DNA from: Nocardia arthritidis NBRC 100137
GTDB lineage: Bacteria > Actinomycetota > Actinomycetes > Mycobacteriales > Mycobacteriaceae
Assembly (NCBI RefSeq): GCF_001612765.1
Contig: NZ_BDBB01000042.1
Location: 16,689 to 80,688 of the forward strand
Reading direction: 5' to 3'
DNA length: 64,000 nt
A program made the translations under genes and the position numbers. The notes beneath the pieces are model-generated. The model was not told the DNA's origin. It did no database searches and worked only from the letters and a program-made list of their open reading frames with translations. Of this stretch, positions 58,596 to 64,000 are shown one piece after another. Positions within the stretch are counted from its first letter, which is position 1. Each line of letters begins with the position of its first letter.

Positions 58596-59282
58596 ATGCG
58601 CATTCTGGTGGTCGACGACGATCGGGCGGTCCGGGAATCGCTGCGCCGGTCGCTGACGTTCAACGGCTACTCCGTCGATCTCGCGGTGGATGGTGTGGAC
58701 GCGCTGGAGAAGGCAACCGTCCAGCGACCCGACGCGCTCGTCCTGGACGTGATGATGCCCCGGCTCGACGGGCTCGAGGTCTGCCGCCGTCTCCGCAGCA
58801 CGGGCGATGATTTGCCGATTCTGGTTCTCACCGCCCGAGATTCGGTATCGGAGCGGGTCGCCGGGTTGGACGCCGGGGCGGACGACTATTTGCCGAAGCC
58901 TTTCGCGCTGGAAGAGCTGCTGGCCAGACTGCGCGCGCTGCTGCGGCGGACGACCGCGGGCCCGGGTGAGGCCTCGGAGGAAATGAAGTTCGCTGATCTG
59001 TCGCTGGATCCGGTGACCCGCGAGGTGTCCCGCGGCGCGCGGCCGATCAGTCTGACCCGCACCGAGTTCTCACTGCTGGAAATGTTGATGGCGAACCCGC
59101 GCCGGGTGCTGACCCGTAGCCGCATTCTCGAGGAAGTCTGGGGCTACGATTTCCCGACCTCGGGAAACGCGCTCGAGGTCTACATCGGTTATCTGCGCCG
59201 CAAAACCGAGGCCGAAGGCGAGCCGCGGCTGATCCACACGGTGCGCGGCGTGGGCTATGTGCTGCGTGAAACGCCGCCTTAG
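58596..59282 (+). CDS. mprA: MprA-like OmpR-family response regulator
   Basis: A 228-residue regulator starting at ATG 58596 (MRILVVDDDRAVRESL). The receiver domain has the phosphoacceptor D51 (LVLDVMMPRLDG), DDD at 7-9, and Lys in YLPKPFALEELLARLRA. The winged-helix output domain spans ~130-225 (LTRTEFSLLEMLMANPRRVL, TVRGVGYVLRE). Together with the downstream kinase gene (10 bp away) and pepD it matches Rv0981-Rv0983, the envelope-stress system. It likely activates its own operon and pepD through the shared direct repeats. Confidence 0.94.
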   Translation: MRILVVDDDRAVRESLRRSLTFNGYSVDLAVDGVDALEKATVQRPDALVLDVMMPRLDGLEVCRRLRSTGDDLPILVLTARDSVSERVAGLDAGADDYLPKPFALEELLARLRALLRRTTAGPGEASEEMKFADLSLDPVTREVSRGARPISLTRTEFSLLEMLMANPRRVLTRSRILEEVWGYDFPTSGNALEVYIGYLRRKTEAEGEPRLIHTVRGVGYVLRETPP

Positions 59283-59292
59283 GTCCCCGGAT

Positions 59293-60747
59293 ATGGCACG
59301 CACCACACCCAGACGCCCCGCTGTCGCCGCACTCGGCCAGCGGCCGCCCGAGCCCGCGGACATGCGGCCGCCCATGCCACTGACGCGGTCGGTCTCGCTG
59401 CGCTGGCGGGTGACGCTGCTGGCCGCCTCGGTCGTGGCGATCGCGGTGGCGGTCACCTCGATCGCGGCCTACGCGCTGGTGGCGCGCGCGTTGTACGCCG
59501 ACGTGGACGCCCAGCTGCGCAGCCGGTCCACGGCCGTGATCGCCAGCAATCCGTACGGGTTCAACAATTTGAATCTGATGGTCGCCGCGGCCTTCTACGA
59601 CGACACCGGCATCGCGCTGATCTATCCCGACCTCCGGCGCTGGCTTCCGCCGCAATCCACCGATCCGCCGGTCGGGAACCAGGAGCTGGCCGTGGCGCGC
59701 GGCGAGCGGAGTTCGTCGTTGCGCACCGACGGCAACCAGCGCGTGCTGGCGGTCTACACCAACTCGGGTGCCACGCTGGTCATCTCCCAGCGGCTCGACC
59801 GCACCAGGGAGGTGCTCGACCGGCTCGCCTGGCTGCTGTTCGTGGTCGGCGGCTGCGGCGTCGTGCTGGCCGCCGCGGCGGGCACGGCGGTCGGGCGGAC
59901 GGGTCTGCGGCCCATCGCGCGGCTGACGGCGGCCACCGAGCGGATCGCCCGCACCGACGACCTGACTCCGATCCCGGTCACCGGTGATGACGAACTGGCA
60001 AGGCTCACAGAAAGTTTCAACACCATGCTGCGCGCGCTGACCGAGTCGCGCGATCGGCAGCGCAGGCTGGTCGCCGACGCCGGACACGAACTGCGTACAC
60101 CGCTGACGTCGCTGCGGACCAACATGGAGTTGCTCATCGCTTCGAGCCGTCCCGGCGCTCCCCGCATCCCGGACGAGGACATGGCCGGATTGCGCGCCGA
60201 CGTGATGGCCCAGATCGAGGAGTTGTCGACCCTGGTGGGCGATCTGGTGGATCTCGCGCGCGAGGACGCGCCGGAAACCGTGTACGAGCGCGTGGATCTG
60301 GGCGAGGTCGTGGAACGCGCTCTCGAGCGCGCCCGCCGCCGCCGCACCGGCATCGAGTTCGTCGCCGATCTGCGCCCGTGGTTCGTCTACGGGCACGAGG
60401 CGGGCTTGGAGCGCGCGGTGCTGAACGTGCTGGACAACGCGGCCAAGTGGAGCCCGGCCGGCGCGCAGGTCCGCATCCTCATGCGGGAGAGCGGCCCGGG
60501 CCTGCTCGAGCTGTCCATCGATGACGCGGGTCCCGGTATTCCGGCGGCGGAACGCGAGTTGGTGTTCGAGCGTTTCTATCGCGTCATGTCGTCGCGATCG
60601 ATGCCGGGCTCCGGGCTCGGTCTGGCGATCGTCAAGCAGGTGGTGACAAAACACGGCGGCACCATCGCGATCGATACCTCCCAACGCGGCGGCGCCGTTG
60701 TCCGCATCGTGTTGCCCGGCGAGCCGGGCGCGCCCGTGTCCGATTGA
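59293..60747 (+). CDS. mprB: MprB-like sensor histidine kinase
   Basis: A 484-residue kinase. TM1 (~42-64) and TM2 (~178-200) enclose a ~110-residue extracellular sensor domain. HAMP follows, then the dimerisation helix with the phosphoacceptor H265 (DAGHELRTPLTSLRTN), and an ATPase domain (NVLDNAAKWSPA, DDAGPGIPAAER, GSGLGLAIVKQVV). ATG 59293 is used, 10 bp after mprA. In mycobacteria MprB senses envelope stress and phosphorylates MprA. Confidence 0.94.
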   Translation: MARTTPRRPAVAALGQRPPEPADMRPPMPLTRSVSLRWRVTLLAASVVAIAVAVTSIAAYALVARALYADVDAQLRSRSTAVIASNPYGFNNLNLMVAAAFYDDTGIALIYPDLRRWLPPQSTDPPVGNQELAVARGERSSSLRTDGNQRVLAVYTNSGATLVISQRLDRTREVLDRLAWLLFVVGGCGVVLAAAAGTAVGRTGLRPIARLTAATERIARTDDLTPIPVTGDDELARLTESFNTMLRALTESRDRQRRLVADAGHELRTPLTSLRTNMELLIASSRPGAPRIPDEDMAGLRADVMAQIEELSTLVGDLVDLAREDAPETVYERVDLGEVVERALERARRRRTGIEFVADLRPWFVYGHEAGLERAVLNVLDNAAKWSPAGAQVRILMRESGPGLLELSIDDAGPGIPAAERELVFERFYRVMSSRSMPGSGLGLAIVKQVVTKHGGTIAIDTSQRGGAVVRIVLPGEPGAPVSD

Positions 60748-60940
60748 CGCAATACCGGGCGACGGAAGTCCATTTCCGACAGAATGTCGAGTGCTGTGCG
60801 AAATATTCATCGTCGGCCGGGTATTTCGAACATTGCTCCGATTGGTTTGCCGCAGGATTTGAGACATGAAGTAGTCAGTGGTTCTATCTCGGGTTCTATC
60901 GCAGTAGCGGCTGCACAGCTCTCGGAAAACTGAAAGCACG

Positions 60941-60959
60941 GTCTCAGTACGCTCTCAGT
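60941..60959 (+). promoter_or_regulatory. Direct repeat upstream of pepD (Mpr box)
   Basis: GTCTCAGT (60941-60948) and CTCTCAGT (60952-60959), 11-bp period, matching the repeat before mprA except for one base. It lies about 45 bp before the pepD start. Confidence 0.75.
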
Positions 60960-61004
60960 CGCCGTGGCCAACCTGGTGGGGACGCGAGGAGAAACGAGGA
61001 GTCC

Positions 61005-62378
<1,374 letters not shown>

Positions 62379-62479
62379 TGCGCTTGGTGCCCGGCGGGCG
62401 GGGCACGGAGATCGATGTCGATGCCGACCTTCTCGGCGCGGCCGCCGAGTTGCTGGACGCAGGCGCTACGGTGAGCACC

Positions 62480-62974
62480 ATGGAAATCGATGCTCCTGTG
62501 GCGGGGCGTGCTCTGGTGGTGGTCGTCGACGATCGAACGGCGCATGGAGGTATTGACTCGCTCGGTCCGCTGGTCACCGAGCTGCTCACCGAGGCGGGTT
62601 TCCTCGTGGACGCGTCGGTGTCGGTGCAGGCCGACGAGGTGGAAATCCGCAACGCCCTCAATACCGCGGTGATCGGCGGCGTCGATCTGGTGATCTCCGT
62701 CGGTGGCACGGGCATGTCCCCCCGCGACGTGACGCCGGAGGCCACCTCGCAGGTGCTCGACCGCGAGTTGCCGGGAATCAGCGAAGCCCTGCGTTCCTCC
62801 GGCCGGGTGGCCGGCTCGCTGGACGCCGGGCTTTCCCGTGGTGTGGCAGGCGTGTCCGGAAGCACGCTGGTGGTCAACCTGCCCGGAACCCGTTCCGCCA
62901 TCCGGGACGGCATGGCGACGCTCGGCCCGCTCGCGAGCCGGGTGATCGGTGAGCTGTCCGGATTGGTCGAGTAA
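62480..62974 (+). CDS. moaB2: MoaB/Mog-type molybdopterin-binding protein
   Basis: A 164-residue protein of the MoaB/Mog fold that adenylates or binds molybdopterin in cofactor synthesis. The signatures are VVVVDDRTAHGGIDSLGPLV, SVGGTGMSPRDVTPEAT and GVSGSTLVVNLPGTRS. ATG 62480 (MEIDAPVAGRALVVVV) fits homologue lengths; ATG 62378, overlapping the pepD stop, would add 34 residues and would give translational coupling. Orthologue by position of Rv0984. Confidence 0.9.
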   Translation: MEIDAPVAGRALVVVVDDRTAHGGIDSLGPLVTELLTEAGFLVDASVSVQADEVEIRNALNTAVIGGVDLVISVGGTGMSPRDVTPEATSQVLDRELPGISEALRSSGRVAGSLDAGLSRGVAGVSGSTLVVNLPGTRSAIRDGMATLGPLASRVIGELSGLVE

Positions 62975-63159
62975 TCACCGCCCCCACACCCCCTGAGAAC
63001 CCTCGCCCGGCCGCGCGCCGGGCGAGGGATGCCGCGCGCTTGGCGAAGATCTTCGGCGACACTCTGCCCGAGACCACCGCGGACGAGCGCGACGAGCGCG
63101 AGGACCTCCGGTCCGCCGACGACTGGCTGCGCGCCCAGATCCCCCCGCATCACGGCTGA
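62974..63159 (+). CDS. Small conserved-type hypothetical protein, start uncertain
   Basis: An open frame of about 60 codons directly after moaB2 encodes RDAARLAKIFGDTLPETTAD and ERDEREDLRSADDWLRAQIP, ending PHHG with a stop at 63157-63159. The composition and the motif ending look like a real small actinobacterial protein. There is no ATG or GTG in frame; ATC 62974 or TTG 63040 (LAKIFGD) would be the start. Function unknown. Confidence 0.5.
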   Translation: MTAPTPPENPRPAARRARDAARLAKIFGDTLPETTADERDEREDLRSADDWLRAQIPPHHG

Positions 63160-63667
63160 CCGTTATCTACGTAGTAGCTACGTAATCAATCACTCTAGGT
63201 TTGTAACCGGCCAGTGATCATTTCTGCGCGGAAGTAATACCGGCGCGATCATTACGGCCCTGTCCCGTATCCGGACACTGGCGCTCCTGTGCCGCACTCG
63301 GCTCCACGCATCCCCGCCCGGCTGTAGCAATCCGGTATTTATGCACGTCAAGCCATATTCAAATGTGCGCAAGTGTGATGCAGCTCACCTTGAACTTTAC
63401 GAAACGTTACGTTGCGAGCGCCGTTATAAAACGTTTAATCTCCCCATCGAGCCACTCGCAATCGGGCCCCGCAGGCGCGGGTACCGGCACGCATGGAGCC
63501 GTTCGGCGGAACCTGGCTCGGTTCCGTTGCCAGCAAAGTCCGTTGCGCCGAAATAACAGCCGGTTACACACCGGCAACAAAGGAGCGACACACTGAGCTG
63601 GGCCTGAGAGGACCACTGTCCAGCCTCGATGGTCGAGGTTGACTGTTTTAACCTGATGAGGGGAAGT
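63160..63667 (+). promoter_or_regulatory. Long leader region of the terminal porin gene
   Basis: A 508-bp intergenic region, A/T-richer than average around 63170-63440. It starts with a perfect dyad TACGTAG-TAG-CTACGTA (63168-63184), a possible operator or terminator for the small gene. It has a CRP-like site at 63374-63389. AGGGGAAG is the ribosome-binding site just before ATG 63668. I see no gene in it. Confidence 0.55.
63374..63389. promoter_or_regulatory. CRP-like site upstream of the terminal porin gene
   Basis: TGTGATGCAGCTCACC matches TGTGA-N6-TCACM. It lies 279 bp upstream of the porin ATG, so the transcript would have a long 5' leader if it acts as activator here. Confidence 0.55.
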
Positions 63668-64000
63668 ATGAGCGAGAACCGCACCAAAGGTCTGCGCCGC
63701 GGTGCCCGCGTCGCGGGCGTCGGCGCCGCCGCGGCTGTTGCCCTGGGCCTGCTTTCGACCGGTGCCGCCAATGCCGATACCTTCGTGCCGTTGCCGGACG
63801 GCCAGAAGGTAGGGCCGGGCGTGACGATCACCCGGAACGGAGAGCGGGCCCTGATTTCGCCGTCGCTGGCTGCCAACGGCGCCGGTCGCGTGGTCTGGGT
63901 ATCGGGCAACGCGGTCGCCGACGTCACCGTGACGCCGGAGGGCGAGATCGGCCCGAACAACGGTCCGACCGGAAACCCCGGAACCAACAACTCCTCGACG
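63668..64000 (+). CDS. MspA-family porin, 5' part only
   Basis: The first 111 codons of a secreted porin; the gene runs off the right edge. The signal peptide is MSENRTKGLRRGARVAGVGA followed by a hydrophobic stretch and cleavage after ANA (before DTFVPLPDG). The mature start ADTFVPLPDGQKVGPG and TRNGERALISPSLAANGAGR matches nocardial and rhodococcal MspA-like porins. It should form an oligomeric channel in the mycomembrane. The last codons seen are Asn/Gly/Pro/Thr-rich (GPNNGPTGNPGTNNSST), unusual for this point of the fold. Confidence 0.82.
   Translation, partial: MSENRTKGLRRGARVAGVGAAAAVALGLLSTGAANADTFVPLPDGQKVGPGVTITRNGERALISPSLAANGAGRVVWVSGNAVADVTVTPEGEIGPNNGPTGNPGTNNSST

Noticed and set aside
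63598..63668. CTGAGA followed ~50 bases later by AACCTGAT, similar to thiamine (TPP) riboswitch core elements
   Set aside because: The other required parts of the aptamer (the second helix arm after ACCTGAT and the closing GCG...AGGGAA region) are missing, and a porin is not a thiamine gene.

Overview
The window is GC-rich actinobacterial chromosome, most likely Nocardia or a close mycolic-acid relative. It carries two MspA-type porin genes and a DUF5336/PerM pair. Gene order closely follows parts of the Mycobacterium tuberculosis chromosome as I remember it: an Fpg-like glycosylase, pgi, chorismate mutase, uvrD1/pcrA, an M23 peptidase, sucCD, the Rv0954/Rv0955 homologues, purN-purH, and further on mprA-mprB-pepD-moaB2. 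I see no tRNA, rRNA, insertion sequence or CRISPR array.

Left part (1-25.4 kb), mostly accessory metabolism. A minus-strand cluster (permease, two DUF1989 proteins, KipA/KipI-type carboxylase, cut by the left edge) fits urea or guanidine carboxylation and faces a TetR gene across two matching palindromes. Then come a double TerD-domain protein, a cupin-DyP peroxidase-encapsulin set whose cargo carries a C-terminal targeting tail, thyA-folA, cobF, an Fpg/Nei glycosylase, a carboxylesterase, a flavin disulfide oxidoreductase, a MocR-type regulator divergent from an FMN-binding protein, an MspA-like porin with a repeated heptad, and a lipid-type module (enoyl-CoA hydratase, acyltransferase, TetR, AidB-like acyl-CoA dehydrogenase). 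The stretch 23.97-25.45 kb is decaying: 3' remnants of a divergent SnoaL/LysR pair are joined head to head, and a flavoprotein gene is collapsed.

Middle part (25.6-47.2 kb), largely conserved core: K+ channel, pgi, succinate-semialdehyde dehydrogenase, an orphan 405-aa protein of unusual composition, chorismate mutase, UvrD/PcrA helicase, a TetR-MFS efflux pair with a perfect palindromic operator, an M23 peptidase divergent from sucCD with a CRP-like site between them, a YGQ-rich membrane protein, PerM, and purN-purH.

Right part (47.3-64 kb): a lipoprotein, a lectin-LysM protein, and a two-way zinc-economy locus. In that locus a COG0523 protein and L31, L32, L28, L33, S14 and S18 paralogues with few or no cysteines flank two Zur-like boxes. 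Next are a DUF1906 protein of phage flavour, a conservon (sensor kinase-like, roadblock, DUF742, GTPase) with an MHYT membrane protein, and the MprAB-PepD envelope-stress module, where a shared direct repeat precedes both mprA and pepD. The window ends in an MspA-type porin gene with a long leader and a CRP-like site.
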